From Fictibacillus enclensis (GTDB taxonomy: Bacteria > Bacillota > Bacilli > Bacillales > Fictibacillaceae), in assembly GCF_001457035.1 (NCBI RefSeq), contig NZ_KQ758619.1, positions 310,001 through 374,000 on the forward strand: a stretch of DNA of 64,000 bases. The letters run 5' to 3'. The notes beneath the pieces were generated by a model. The model was given only the letters and a program-made list of their open reading frames with translations. It did not search any database and had not been told where the DNA came from. The stretch's first letter is position 1. Every line of letters begins with the position of its first letter. This document shows positions 44,878-53,459 of the stretch, piece after piece. Made by a program: the position numbers and the translations under genes.

Positions 44878-45573
44878 CTAACTTTTTGGTTTTAAGATAA
44901 GTGTAATAATGCTGTTATCCTTCTCAAAATCCCAATCGACAAAGATATCAAGGATCTCCGCATTCAAAACCTCATCATGGTCATCATTCTGAAGCATAAG
45001 GCCTTTTTCCAAAGGGCGTTTGGAGATGCGCAATGTATCGTCAAAACCCAATGAAATCAGCTGCCGCTCGATTGCCACCAAAATTCCTTCCCGTACCACG
45101 ACAAGTGTTCGGGGGCTTAATTTATATGAAGTAATTCGTTCTGGTTCCTTTTGGGCGAGCTTGCTCATTTTTATAATCCGGTCATGAAGCTCCTGTTTTC
45201 CCTCATAGGGTTCGCCTTCCGTTAAGTCTGCTTGAAGGTCATCGAGGCATACCCCTACGAAAATGCCAGATTGATGCTCAAGGTTCCAATCATAATACAA
45301 ATGCTGTATTTCGATGTCTGTAACACCTTTTATTTGTCCTGTAATCTCAGGTTCAAGTGATTTCATTAAAAGTTCTCTGGTTGTCATTACCCGCATTTCT
45401 TCATTCTGATTAAGCAATACTTGTTCCATCGGCGAGATAAAGCCACTGACATAAACGACTACGTAAGGTTCGTAAATCGTCACGTGGATCGCTTCCGGCC
45501 CTTTGCCGAAATTATCTCTCAATAGCTTTCCGAGATTGTTCGCCAGCTTGGATTGCTGTGCTTTTACTTCCAT
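44878..45573 (-). CDS. DUF2294-type protein with duplicated domain (paralog)
   Basis: A 231-residue paralog of the protein at 43606-44298, with the same duplicated plan: residues ~8-105 (KLLRDNFGKGPEAIHVTIYE, LYYDWNLEHQSGIFVGV) and ~130-231 (PRTLVVVREGILVAIERQLI, IFVDWDFEKDNSIITLIL). AAAGGATG lies about seven bases upstream of the ATG. A sigma-A-like promoter (TTGATT, 16 bases, TAAAAT on the minus strand) is present about 75 bases upstream. Both paralogs keep the GKGP/GRGP and PRTLVV motifs, which are likely functional. The role is unknown; the RsbT-like neighbour hints at stress signalling. Confidence 0.75.
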   Translation of the reverse strand: MEVKAQQSKLANNLGKLLRDNFGKGPEAIHVTIYEPYVVVYVSGFISPMEQVLLNQNEEMRVMTTRELLMKSLEPEITGQIKGVTDIEIQHLYYDWNLEHQSGIFVGVCLDDLQADLTEGEPYEGKQELHDRIIKMSKLAQKEPERITSYKLSPRTLVVVREGILVAIERQLISLGFDDTLRISKRPLEKGLMLQNDDHDEVLNAEILDIFVDWDFEKDNSIITLILKPKS

Positions 45574-45774
45574 ACATATTCATCCTTTTTGAGAAAGAAG
45601 CATCATATCTTCCTTCCATTTTTTATTTTAGCACCTTTATGGAAAAAATCAAATAACTCACAGAAAGAGTGTGTATTCTCTTTTATCCGTTTTTTTCTCC
45701 CATAAAACGTTTTAATTTGTCGAAAAAATGTCCACTTAGAAAGTAGAACTCAGGCAAAAATTGAATTAAAATAA

Positions 45775-45796
45775 AGGAGTATATAAAGATACTCCT
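45775..45796. promoter_or_regulatory. Perfect inverted repeat, candidate TrmB-type operator
   Basis: AGGAGTAT (45775-45782), six bases, ATACTCCT (45789-45796) form a perfect palindrome. A third half-site, AGGAGT, lies at 45801-45806. A TTGAAT element at 45761-45766 could be the -35 box, so the palindrome would cover the -10 region of the regulator's own promoter. Confidence 0.6.
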
Positions 45797-45842
45797 GTTT
45801 AGGAGTGCTGTAAATAACTGTCTAAGACGATGGAGGGACGAC

Positions 45843-46631
45843 ATGATTGAACAATTAAAAAAGCTTGGCATGACAGAGCTGGAATCAAGGTGCTACATCA
45901 CCTTGCATGAAGAACCTGACCTTACGGGGTATGAAGTGGCAAAGAGAGTTGCGGTGTCGAGGGCAAATGTATATTCCGCTCTAAGATCACTAACAGAAAA
46001 AGGGGCATGCCGTAGTATGGAGGGAGAGACTGTCCGCTATAACGCTGTACCGATCGAGGAACTGGTGCGCCTGTTTCAATCCCAATTTGAACAGACGTCG
46101 AAAGCGTTGATCGAGGAACTAAAGACCCCTCCGCGTCCGGCCCCTGCTTTTTACAACTGGAAGGGCAACAAAGGACTGGACCTGGCGATCCAGCGGGTCA
46201 TCGCAAACACCGAACAGGTGATTGTTGCTGAAATCTGGGCGGAAGATTTGTCGTGGGTTGCAGAAAACTTGCTTGAAGCCGAAATGAGAGGTGTGACGGT
46301 AGTGCTTATTTCCATCGGGGAAACTGATATTGCGCTTGAGCATGTCATCGTTCGTCAGCTGGAGGACCAATGGCATACAGATGAACGGAAATTTTCATTG
46401 CTGTCTGATTCAAAAACGGCCTTTATTGGAAGCTTTGGGGGTACACTGAAACCGTCATCTGTGGAAACCGACCATCCAGCTGTCATTGAAATGCTGAAAA
46501 ATAACTTTTACCATGATCTGATTATGCAGCAAATTGAGCACGATTTTGCTTCTGATCTTCATCACCGGTATGGTGAAAATTATACAAAACTATTAAAGTA
46601 TTATATTCATGAGAAAGGGTGGAAGGTGTAA
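45843..46631 (+). CDS. TrmB-family transcriptional regulator
   Basis: A 262-residue regulator. The winged helix covers residues ~1-75 (LKKLGMTELESRCYITLHEE, then VAKRVAVSRANVYSALRSL), the standard TrmB layout with MarR/ArsR-like wings. The rest matches the TrmB sugar-sensor-type C-domain with a phospholipase D-like fold ('AFYNWKGNKGLDLAIQRVIA', 'VIVAEIWAEDLSWVAENL'). GGAGGG is seven bases before the ATG. A perfect inverted repeat overlaps its promoter, so self-regulation is likely. It is transcribed alone; the target genes and ligand are unknown. Confidence 0.87.
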   Translation: MIEQLKKLGMTELESRCYITLHEEPDLTGYEVAKRVAVSRANVYSALRSLTEKGACRSMEGETVRYNAVPIEELVRLFQSQFEQTSKALIEELKTPPRPAPAFYNWKGNKGLDLAIQRVIANTEQVIVAEIWAEDLSWVAENLLEAEMRGVTVVLISIGETDIALEHVIVRQLEDQWHTDERKFSLLSDSKTAFIGSFGGTLKPSSVETDHPAVIEMLKNNFYHDLIMQQIEHDFASDLHHRYGENYTKLLKYYIHEKGWKV

Positions 46632-46715
46632 AGGGTGAAACGCAAAACATACGCCAGTTTGAATTAAGAAATTGATAAAGAGGCTACATTCATGAGGGGG
46701 AGAGTTTGTGGAACT

Positions 46716-47552
46716 CTATATTCTTACCTTTTTCTTCGGTTCAAAAAGATGTGCCAGCGCCATTTGTAAATTGCCAAACTTTATGATTTTTGAAAAATCC
46801 AGTCCCAGCTGAATACTCGTCATTGCAATCTCCGGGCGGATACCAGTAATGATGGCTCTGATTCCGACGAGGGAAAGCTGTTCGATTACAGTAAACAATT
46901 CCTCTGCGACATTGGAATCCAACGTATATACACCCGATAGATCAATAATTAAATAGGTTAATTTTAGGGAAAGAGCTTTCGTCAACGTTTGCTCCTGAAT
47001 GACGTTCATCCGTATCGAGTCAATATCACCGATCAGCGGAAGCACACCGATCTTTTCATTGATCGGAATGATGGGAACACCCAGTTGGGCCACAAACAGT
47101 CGTTGATTGATCTCTTCCTGGTCTGCATAATGATAATGATCGACAAAGACTTCAATAATAATATCAAAGGCGCAGTTGAGATTAAAGCTCCATGTGCTGA
47201 TATGGGTGACTTCCACATGGTGATGGATGCGCGCAAACTCTTCAATAAACTGCCAGCAAACTTCACGGCAGCGCTTGAAATTCTGTATGATCTGCAACAA
47301 GGAAACACCTTCATTTTCGCGCTCATGCGCCAGCTCCTTTGCCCACTTAAAGGGGTTATATTCGTAGAGAACGCACTCGGCAAGCATGTTGGTGAATTGA
47401 ATATGCTGCATACGGAGTTTATCTTGAACTTCTTTTGGGGCATCGATGGAATAGCGTGAATGTTGCTGTTCGTCCCGCCCTTTTAGCCATTCATCAGCCA
47501 TCTGATGAGAATGGTCGAGCAAGTACATATAAAGCTGTTTTTCAATCACCAT
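46716..47552 (-). CDS. RsbR-type STAS-domain stress co-antagonist
   Basis: A 278-residue protein with an N-terminal sensor-like helical domain (about 1-150) and a C-terminal STAS domain (about 160-275), the RsbR plan. The STAS phosphorylation site region reads IIDLSGVYTLDSNVAEELF, with Ser213 where RsbRA-type proteins have Thr, and is followed by 'VGIRAIITGIRPEIAMTSIQLG'. The start at 47552 has GGAGGAA six bases upstream. RsbR paralogs build the stressosome with RsbS and hold RsbT. The RsbT-like gene lies 3 kb downstream, but other genes separate them. Confidence 0.85.
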   Translation of the reverse strand: MVIEKQLYMYLLDHSHQMADEWLKGRDEQQHSRYSIDAPKEVQDKLRMQHIQFTNMLAECVLYEYNPFKWAKELAHERENEGVSLLQIIQNFKRCREVCWQFIEEFARIHHHVEVTHISTWSFNLNCAFDIIIEVFVDHYHYADQEEINQRLFVAQLGVPIIPINEKIGVLPLIGDIDSIRMNVIQEQTLTKALSLKLTYLIIDLSGVYTLDSNVAEELFTVIEQLSLVGIRAIITGIRPEIAMTSIQLGLDFSKIIKFGNLQMALAHLFEPKKKVRI

Positions 47553-47936
47553 TAATTCTTCCTCCAATCGAATAGGACTCTTACGTGAAGCATTGCAGTA
47601 TCCCTTAATGTTGTCCACGTTATTGCATATACTACAGCGATACAGGCAGTGAGGGAAGTAGTGATGCCAGCTTAAATGAGGAAAGAAATCGTTTGTTGAC
47701 TTATTGATTTCTCCTGTAAAGAAGCCAACTCCTCTTTTTATACTAAAATAGTATTGTGGCTAATAGTCAACAAAGTTTTTAATAAGAAAAATGTGAATTC
47801 CCGAGAAATTTTTTTTGGTATTTAAAAATACTCCAACAGGTGAACCTCCCTTCCCAATTGATTGGCTGATAAAATTAATTTTATTACAGTTGACTGCATA
47901 TAGTGGGGGAAGGTTTTACAGGTTGGAGGTTCAATC
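47553..47936. promoter_or_regulatory. Intergenic region with a perfect 16-bp palindrome
   Basis: The 384 bases between the divergent RsbR-type and amine-oxidase genes hold no gene. ATAAAATTAATTTTAT at 47869-47884 is a perfect palindrome; it overlaps a possible -35 (TTAATT) placed 18 bases before TATAGT, about 35 bases upstream of the oxidase start. The binding factor is unknown. Confidence 0.45.
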
Positions 47937-49403
47937 ATGGGGGAAAGAAGGCTCTTAAAGGAAAGCGAGATGCTTAACACCATTCGGAACGGGCTGCCGC
48001 CGGCTGCGAAACCGAAAAAAATTGTGATCGCAGGAGCCGGTATTGCGGGCTTGGTTGCGGGTACGCTCCTGATGGATGCCGGGCACGATGTCAAAATCCT
48101 GGAGGCATCACAGCGTGTTGGGGGGAGAATTTACTCTGTCAGAACTCCATTTACGGAGGGTCACCATTTTGAGGCAGGCGCCATGCGGATCCCTGACACC
48201 CACAAACTGGTCTTTGAATATATTCACCGCTTCAATCTTCCTTATAACCGCTTTGTGAACCGTTTGCCGGAGGATTTGTTTTATGTGAATGGCCGAAGAG
48301 CGAGGTCCGCTGAATACGATCAAAATCCGGAGCTGCTCGGTTTTCCTGTTGCCCCGCACGAACGGGGAAAAACGGCAGAGGATTTGATGCGGTATGCCAT
48401 TGGGCCGCTTGTTGATTACGTGAACCAAAACCCATCAAAGAACTGGCCGATCGTGATCCAGCTTTATGAAAATTATTCGGTTGATGCCTTTTTGAAGAAC
48501 AATCCGTTTGGCCGGTCGTTATCAGCGGGAGCTGTGGATAAAATTAAGGTGCTGATTTCTCTTGAAGGTTTTCCAGAGCTTTCTTTTCTAGAAACCTTCC
48601 GTGACATCCTGCTCATTTTTATCCGGCCAAATCTGCGGTTTTATGAAATTACAGGTGGGAATGACCAACTGCCCAACGCGTTTGTTCCTCATCTCGGGAA
48701 TCGGCTGCTTTTTGGAAAACGGCTGACCCGTATTATGAATCATCCGAAAAAGGTAACGCTATATACCGAAAACCCGGCCAGTAGGGCGACGGAAGAATTT
48801 GAGGCTGACCGTGCCATCATAACCATACCATTTTCCGTGCTTAACTTTGTTCAGATTGAGCCCGAACGGTCATTATCCTATTCAAAACGAAGAGCCATCA
48901 GGGAACTTCATTACGTTCCTTGCACCAAGGTGGGCATTCAATTTAAAAATCGTTTCTGGGAAAGGGAGGGTCTGCATGGCGGTAAAGCGGTAACCGATCT
49001 CGCCTCCCGTTTCACCTATTATCCCAGCCATTATCCAGCCGGGACTCAGTCGGGAGTTGTGCTCGGAAGCTATACATGGGAGGATGACTCGAATCTTTGG
49101 AGCGCTCTGCCAAGCCGAACACGAGTGGCAGAAACGCTAAAATGTCTCTCTGTATTGCATGGCCCGCAGGTATTTGATCAATACATGACCGGAGCCTCCT
49201 TTTCCTGGACCAACAATCCATACGCTGGGGGAGCTTTCACGATGTTTAAACCCTACCAGGAAAAAGAATTCGGAGATGTAGTTTCAATGCCGGAAGGAAG
49301 GCTTCACTTTGCCGGAGAGCACGCGACTATGGCCCACGGCTGGATGCAGGGATCGATAGAATCGGCCATCCGCGCCGCCCATGAAGTGCACGAGAGTCAA
49401 TAG
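47937..49403 (+). CDS. Flavin-containing amine oxidase / FAD-dependent oxidoreductase
   Basis: A 488-residue FAD enzyme of the monoamine/L-amino-acid oxidase family. The dinucleotide-binding motif is G33-A-G35-IA-G38 in IVIAGAGIAGLVAG, then EASQRVGGRIYSVRT (the second flavin motif) and EAGAMRIP. The C-terminal flavin motif is RLHFAGEHATMAHGWMQGSI. The ~25-residue N-terminal extension before the Rossmann fold is usual for Bacillus L-amino acid oxidase-like proteins. There is no signal peptide. TTGGAGG lies eight bases before the ATG. It oxidatively deaminates an amine or amino acid; which one is not visible. Confidence 0.88.
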   Translation: MGERRLLKESEMLNTIRNGLPPAAKPKKIVIAGAGIAGLVAGTLLMDAGHDVKILEASQRVGGRIYSVRTPFTEGHHFEAGAMRIPDTHKLVFEYIHRFNLPYNRFVNRLPEDLFYVNGRRARSAEYDQNPELLGFPVAPHERGKTAEDLMRYAIGPLVDYVNQNPSKNWPIVIQLYENYSVDAFLKNNPFGRSLSAGAVDKIKVLISLEGFPELSFLETFRDILLIFIRPNLRFYEITGGNDQLPNAFVPHLGNRLLFGKRLTRIMNHPKKVTLYTENPASRATEEFEADRAIITIPFSVLNFVQIEPERSLSYSKRRAIRELHYVPCTKVGIQFKNRFWEREGLHGGKAVTDLASRFTYYPSHYPAGTQSGVVLGSYTWEDDSNLWSALPSRTRVAETLKCLSVLHGPQVFDQYMTGASFSWTNNPYAGGAFTMFKPYQEKEFGDVVSMPEGRLHFAGEHATMAHGWMQGSIESAIRAAHEVHESQ

Positions 49404-49408
49404 AAGGA

Positions 49409-49450
49409 AAGAGCTTCGCTGTTTGGTTGTGGGACAGCGTAGCTTTTTTT
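49409..49450 (+). terminator. Terminator after the amine oxidase gene
   Basis: AAAGAGCTTCGCTGT pairs with ACAGCGTAGCTTTTTTT with one mismatch; T-run at the end. Confidence 0.85.
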
Positions 49451-49606
49451 GTGTCTTCCGGATTTTTATGAAAATGATAGACTAACGTTAGCTTTAAGCA
49501 GTTATCCGTCTAGCTATTGAACCTGCCTCTTTAAAAAAGAGCTTCTAAACGAGGCGCCAGGCACATAGTTGTTAATACCATGTCCACCAACTGGATTTGT
49601 CTTCCA

Positions 49607-49634
49607 TTGCAATTAAATCGAACTTATCTATAAT
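49607..49634 (+). promoter_or_regulatory. Candidate sigma-A promoter of the YihY/BrkB gene
   Basis: TTGCAA (49607-49612), 16 bases, TATAAT (49629-49634), about 50 bases before the start. An upstream palindrome CTAACGTTAG lies near 49483-49492. Confidence 0.55.
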
Positions 49635-49683
49635 CTTTGTATAATTGCTGAATGTCCTGCCGGCCTTATGAAAGGAGGCTCAT

Positions 49684-50502
49684 ATGACAGCTACTGCAAT
49701 TCTAAAAAAACTTGCTAATCGATTTTTCGCACTACGAGTCTATGATTTGTCTGCTCAGATGGCCTATTACTTTTTAATGTCCGTATTCCCATTCCTGCTG
49801 GTCATTTATTCCTTGTTGGCCTACCTGCCGATTAAGGAAGAAAACATCCTGGAGCTTGCCAAACCGTATGCGCCAGAGAATACGTATTTATTAATCGAGA
49901 GAACCCTGACCTATACGGTAACCCATCAACAGGGAAACTTATTGTCGTTCAGCTTAATTATTACATTGTGGCTTTCATCAATGGGGTTTCAGTGCATCAA
50001 GCGTGTCATGAACGATGCATATGCCATTGAAGTAAAAGAAAGTTTTTTCAAACAGATCGTGGAGGGAATTGTTCTCACCATCGGTTTTATGATTGTGATT
50101 TTGTTCTCGGTATTTGTTCCGATTATTGAAGAATTGATGAGGCATTATCTGAATGACGTATTTACGTTGGATGGCTATCATAAATTATGGATTTTTCTGC
50201 AGTGGGGGATTGGAAGCCTGTTTTTGCTTCTTTTCTTCATTGGACTTTATTATTTCGCGCCAAATGTGAAATTGCACATTTCAAAAGTATTGCCGGGCGC
50301 CTTTTTTTCCATGATCGGCTGGCAGCTCGTATCCATGGGCTTTGCGGCTTATGTCAGAGGAAATAACTATTCGGCGCTCTATGGGCAGCTTGGCGGTATT
50401 GTGGTACTTATGCTTTGGTTTTACCTGTCAGCAATGATCATCGTTATCGGTGCACTATTGAATACCATCGTCTATCCGATCAATGAACACAGAAGGGACT
50501 GA
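49684..50502 (+). CDS. YihY/BrkB-family inner membrane protein
   Basis: A 272-residue protein with six membrane segments, the YihY (formerly ribonuclease BN) family. Family features are 'LSAQMAYYFLMSVFPFLLVI' in the first segment and 'RGNNYSALYGQLGGIVVLML' before the last. AAAGGAGG stands six bases ahead of the ATG. The function of the family is not established; despite early naming it is not a tRNA nuclease. Transcribed alone, ending in a terminator. Confidence 0.9.
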   Translation: MTATAILKKLANRFFALRVYDLSAQMAYYFLMSVFPFLLVIYSLLAYLPIKEENILELAKPYAPENTYLLIERTLTYTVTHQQGNLLSFSLIITLWLSSMGFQCIKRVMNDAYAIEVKESFFKQIVEGIVLTIGFMIVILFSVFVPIIEELMRHYLNDVFTLDGYHKLWIFLQWGIGSLFLLLFFIGLYYFAPNVKLHISKVLPGAFFSMIGWQLVSMGFAAYVRGNNYSALYGQLGGIVVLMLWFYLSAMIIVIGALLNTIVYPINEHRRD

Positions 50503-50554
50503 AGCTCCTCTAAAGGAGGAAGCAACTAATTCCCGCTTGCCGGAGTGCAGAATA

Positions 50555-50597
50555 AAGATGAGCCTTTCTGCGTTTTGGGCGCGGAGAGGCTCTTTTG
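50555..50597 (+). terminator. Terminator after the YihY/BrkB gene
   Basis: GAGCCTTTCTGCG pairs with CGCGGAGAGGCTC, one mismatch, followed by TTTT. Confidence 0.8.
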
Positions 50598-50667
50598 AAT
50601 TTCTGTTGGTGATAATTTCGTTTACATAATCGGGCTTTGGCTCGGTTTCCGAGGTAAATCTCATTTC

Positions 50668-50704
50668 AAAAAAAGGGCGCTTCTGACAGGGTCAGAAACG
50701 CTTT
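50668..50704 (-). terminator. Terminator after the Ser-rich protein gene
   Basis: On the minus strand, AGCGTTTCTGA pairs with TCAGAAGCGCC and is followed by seven T residues, ten bases past the stop. Confidence 0.85.
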
Positions 50705-50714
50705 TCGTTCGAAA

Positions 50715-51644
50715 TTAGCTTGTGCGGGCACCCTCGAAATAGCCGCTTTCGATGATAATGCTCTGGTTGGTGGTGGAAAACACCACTACACGCACCACGT
50801 CTCCAGCGCTTAAGTTCAAGCTGGTCGCACAACCGTTTGCATCAACACAGGCTGTGCCCTGTAGTCCTGCTACAGACAGGGAAGTAACCACTGAATTGTT
50901 TACCATTAGACCTAAAGTAACGTTGCCTCTTGTCGCAGCTGTTGTGCCGCGTACTTTTGTTTGGGCGCAAAATTTATATACACCTGCACGGGTAGCTGTA
51001 AATTGTGAACCGAATGCATTATATTCATTCATCCGATTGTAGATCACGTTGGTGTAATCAACGGGTGTAACCACATTGGGAGCGATCACCTGTCGTGTCG
51101 TTGATTCTGCAAGAAAGTAAGAGAACCCGATTGGAACAGGTAAGAAATCTACAATCGGCCCTGGAATTCTGCACAAATCCATCGGCGGTTGCGGACTTGA
51201 ACTGGAGCTGCTGCTCTCCTGCTGCGGGCTGGAACTGGAGCTTGAACTTGACCTTCTAGAACTTGAACTTGACCTTCTAGAACTAGAACTTGAGCTTGAT
51301 CTGGAGCTGCTGCTTTTCGGATCAGGACAATAGGAACTGCTCTCAGAGTGATGACTGCTTTCCGGGCAAGAGCTGCTCTCATGCATTACGTGGTGGCTCT
51401 TCTGGCAATCGCAGCTGCTGCTCTCTGAATAATGAAAGCTGCTCTTCTTGTGATGGCAGCTGCTAAGTTTTACGTTGGGCGTGCTGCTTTCGAAGTGAGG
51501 GCTGCTTTCAAAGCGGGGCAGACTGCTCTCTGCCTGGAGAGTGCTACTTTCGAGACAAGGACATTTGCTTTCATAGCTGGAGCTGCTGCTACTGCTGCTT
51601 TCCCGGCAATGACAGCATCTGCAGTTCCTGTATCTTTTACGCAT
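50715..51644 (-). CDS. Ser/Cys/His-rich protein with C1q-like C-terminal domain, probable spore-surface protein
   Basis: A 309-residue two-part protein. Residues ~1-155 are low complexity: Cys-rich start (RKRYRNCRCCHCRESSSS), then many ESS units interrupted by His, Cys and Pro, then RSSSSSS blocks and PQQESSSS. Residues ~160-309 form a beta-rich domain ('VPIGFSYFLAESTTRQV', 'FTATRAGVYKFCAQTKVRG', 'SLNLSAGDVVRVVVFSTTNQ') of the C1q/TNF-like type found at the end of BclA-like exosporium proteins. GGAGGAA is five bases before the ATG. The collagen-like GXX repeat of BclA is replaced by the Ser-rich stalk. A spore surface role is inferred; the low-complexity part may vary in length between strains. 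Confidence 0.75.
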   Translation of the reverse strand: MRKRYRNCRCCHCRESSSSSSSSYESKCPCLESSTLQAESSLPRFESSPHFESSTPNVKLSSCHHKKSSFHYSESSSCDCQKSHHVMHESSSCPESSHHSESSSYCPDPKSSSSRSSSSSSSRRSSSSSRRSSSSSSSSPQQESSSSSSSPQPPMDLCRIPGPIVDFLPVPIGFSYFLAESTTRQVIAPNVVTPVDYTNVIYNRMNEYNAFGSQFTATRAGVYKFCAQTKVRGTTAATRGNVTLGLMVNNSVVTSLSVAGLQGTACVDANGCATSLNLSAGDVVRVVVFSTTNQSIIIESGYFEGARTS

Positions 51645-51674
51645 ATATCTTCCTCCATATAGTATTTAGGTGCT

Positions 51675-51687
51675 ACACGTTACGTGT
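51675..51687. promoter_or_regulatory. Short perfect palindrome upstream of the Ser-rich gene
   Basis: ACACGT-T-ACGTGT lies about 30 bases upstream of the start codon. It could be an operator for a sporulation regulator; nothing more can be said from sequence. Confidence 0.3.
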
Positions 51688-51836
51688 TTCTGGCAGTTTA
51701 TGCGGACAGGAAGATTATGCTTGGACATATACCTTGATCAGGTTGTTTAAAAGAGATATCAGTTTATATAAGGACGATTTGGCCAGTAAGTCATTCATTT
51801 CGGCCAGTATTCAGCATTTCAGTCTCCAAAAAACAG

Positions 51837-51873
51837 AAAAAAAGCGCTCTGCCTCACTGCAGAACGCTTTTTT
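51837..51873 (-). terminator. Terminator after the HAD phosphatase gene
   Basis: AAAAGCGCTCTGC pairs with GCAGAACGCTTTTTT (one mismatch), with A- and T-runs on either side, directly after the minus-strand stop at 51877. Confidence 0.8.
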
Positions 51874-51876
51874 ACC

Positions 51877-52524
51877 TCAACGAGTTTGTGCTCCTTCCAA
51901 AAAATCCACAAAATCACTGATATTTTCAAAGGTTTGATGGGGTTCGTGGCTGAATTCTTTCGTTTGCACCTCGGGGAGCCAGTGTACACCGACGGTTCGT
52001 ACCCCGGCTCGCTGTCCGGCTTCAATGTCAGAGTCGCTGTCACCAAGGAACATGACGTCTTCCTTTGAAACGCCAAGCTGATCAATCGCTTTTAACACGC
52101 CTTCGGGATGGGGCTTTGGTTCACTGACATCATCCCCGGTCATAATCACATCAAACAAATCGCTCATCCCGAGTTTCTCCAGGGAGATGTCCAGACTGCG
52201 ACGGCTTTTTCCAGTCATAATTCCAAGCTTCAAGCCTTTATCCTTTAAGGAACGAAGCAGGTCATCCATTTCGGAATTGGCGTCCACCAGATCTGAATGC
52301 TTATCTTCATATGTTTGATAAAACGTCTCGATGGCGCTTTCCTTGTCAGAATGCTCCAGATGATCCTGGATGATCACCGGTTCCACTGGCCCGAACATTT
52401 CTTTAATTTCTTCGTCTGTAAAATCTTTATCATCATATTTCTTAAAAACGGTTTGAAAGGAATGATAATTCACCGGCAGCGTATTGGCTACTGTACCATC
52501 AAAGTCAAAAATAATTGTTTTCAC
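51877..52524 (-). CDS. HAD-family hydrolase (phosphoglycolate phosphatase/PpaX-like)
   Basis: A 215-residue HAD phosphatase. Motif I is FDFDGTVANT near the N-terminus, motif II the Thr in 'GIMTGKSRRSLDISLEKLG', motif III the Lys in 'SEPKPHPEGVLKAI', and motif IV 'MFLGDSDSDIEAGQRAG'. The helical cap (about residues 18-85) is of the C1 type, as in PpaX and Gph. I chose the GTG at 52524, with GGAGGTG six bases upstream; the ATG five codons further up would place that site inside the coding region. The substrate is unknown. It stands alone. Confidence 0.88.
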   Translation of the reverse strand: MKTIIFDFDGTVANTLPVNYHSFQTVFKKYDDKDFTDEEIKEMFGPVEPVIIQDHLEHSDKESAIETFYQTYEDKHSDLVDANSEMDDLLRSLKDKGLKLGIMTGKSRRSLDISLEKLGMSDLFDVIMTGDDVSEPKPHPEGVLKAIDQLGVSKEDVMFLGDSDSDIEAGQRAGVRTVGVHWLPEVQTKEFSHEPHQTFENISDFVDFLEGAQTR

Positions 52525-52700
52525 ACTCGACACCTCCATGCCGTTCTTTTCCCAAAAAGCCCGACTTTTATTCCCTTTTAGCAACTGTCTCTCTTTATTC
52601 TATTAACGTTAACTGCTCGAACAATGATGATGCATCTGGACATTCACCCGACTGGCCCACCAGGAATACTAGTACGAATGGTTTGCAGGGAGTGGGGCGC

Positions 52701-52820
52701 ATGTTATATGACAGCGATACAATCAGGAGAGAGAAACTAGCGTCTTGGCAAGAACGGGCAATCGATGAGTTTGAGAGAAGGATAAACTCTACAGTATTGG
52801 GAGGAATGTGCTGGGTATAG
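52701..52820 (+). CDS. Very small hypothetical protein or gene remnant
   Basis: A 39-codon frame (MLYDSDTIRREKLASWQERA...) with GGGAG eight bases upstream. It is strongly helical and charged and ends abruptly, so it may be the start of a lost gene. No family recognised. Confidence 0.3.
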   Translation: MLYDSDTIRREKLASWQERAIDEFERRINSTVLGGMCWV

Positions 52821-52919
52821 CCAAGAGTTCAAACACTGGCGAATCGATAGTCATTACTTTCTGAACAACGATTTCCGCCTACAGTGGAGAGAAAAAAACA
52901 GCACCAGGCAACAGAGGAT

Positions 52920-53105
52920 TTACTCTACACGGATTCGAACAGAATGAATTTTGTCTGTTACCCAACCTAACGTATTAGGATTATTATAGATCTGACGCAG
53001 CAGGTTTTTCATTTCTTCTTTGTGTATATGCTCCAGGCTATATACTTCAGATCCACAAAAAAAATCCAAACAAAATAAAGTATAGTTTGTTACCAAATCC
53101 CCCAC
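52920..53105 (-). CDS. Small hypothetical protein, doubtful
   Basis: A 61-codon frame (MGDLVTNYTLFCLDFFCGSE...), ending KIHSVRIRVE. The GTG start has AAAGG directly against it, so translation is uncertain. No family recognised; its location in a gene-poor stretch gives no help. Confidence 0.3.
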   Translation of the reverse strand: MGDLVTNYTLFCLDFFCGSEVYSLEHIHKEEMKNLLRQIYNNPNTLGWVTDKIHSVRIRVE

Positions 53106-53459
53106 CCTTTACTATTTAGGTATTTTCAAATGAATAGTTTATTTTATTACACTGCTCCAGCTTTGTGTCTGTTCTACTTCGAAGTAAGTAAGCGTGCCAT
53201 GTCCATAAAAAAACCGCCCCATATTTTTTTGAGGCTGTTTTTTTGATGTTATTTTATTATCTGTTCATATCACTAATGCCAGGGCTATTCGGCATTTCAG
53301 GGAGCAAAAAACTGATTCGCTTTAGGCAAACCAGTTTTTTTGCTTTCGCTATTTATAATGACAGTGTTTTTTTATACGGGTATCATCTGTTTATAGGACT
53401 ATGAATCACCATGCTATTAGGGATTTTTACCATACTTTTCAATTAAGGGGAGCATAGTA

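Larger units (their letters stand above)
52525..53459. other. Gene-poor stretch with two terminator-like hairpins
   Basis: This stretch is gene-poor. Beyond two doubtful small reading frames (listed separately), it holds hairpins with A/T flanks at about 53207-53246 (AAAAAAACCGCCCCA with GAGGCTGTTTTTTT) and 53303-53345 (AGCAAAAAACTG with CAGTTTTTTTGCT). Terminators without genes suggest decayed or removed genes. Confidence 0.5.

Noticed and set aside
51149-51382. Alternative frame in the Ser-rich region (Ala/Val/Arg-rich)
   Set aside because: It is a shifted reading of the repeated serine codons; the Ser frame has the start, ribosome binding site and folded C-terminal domain.
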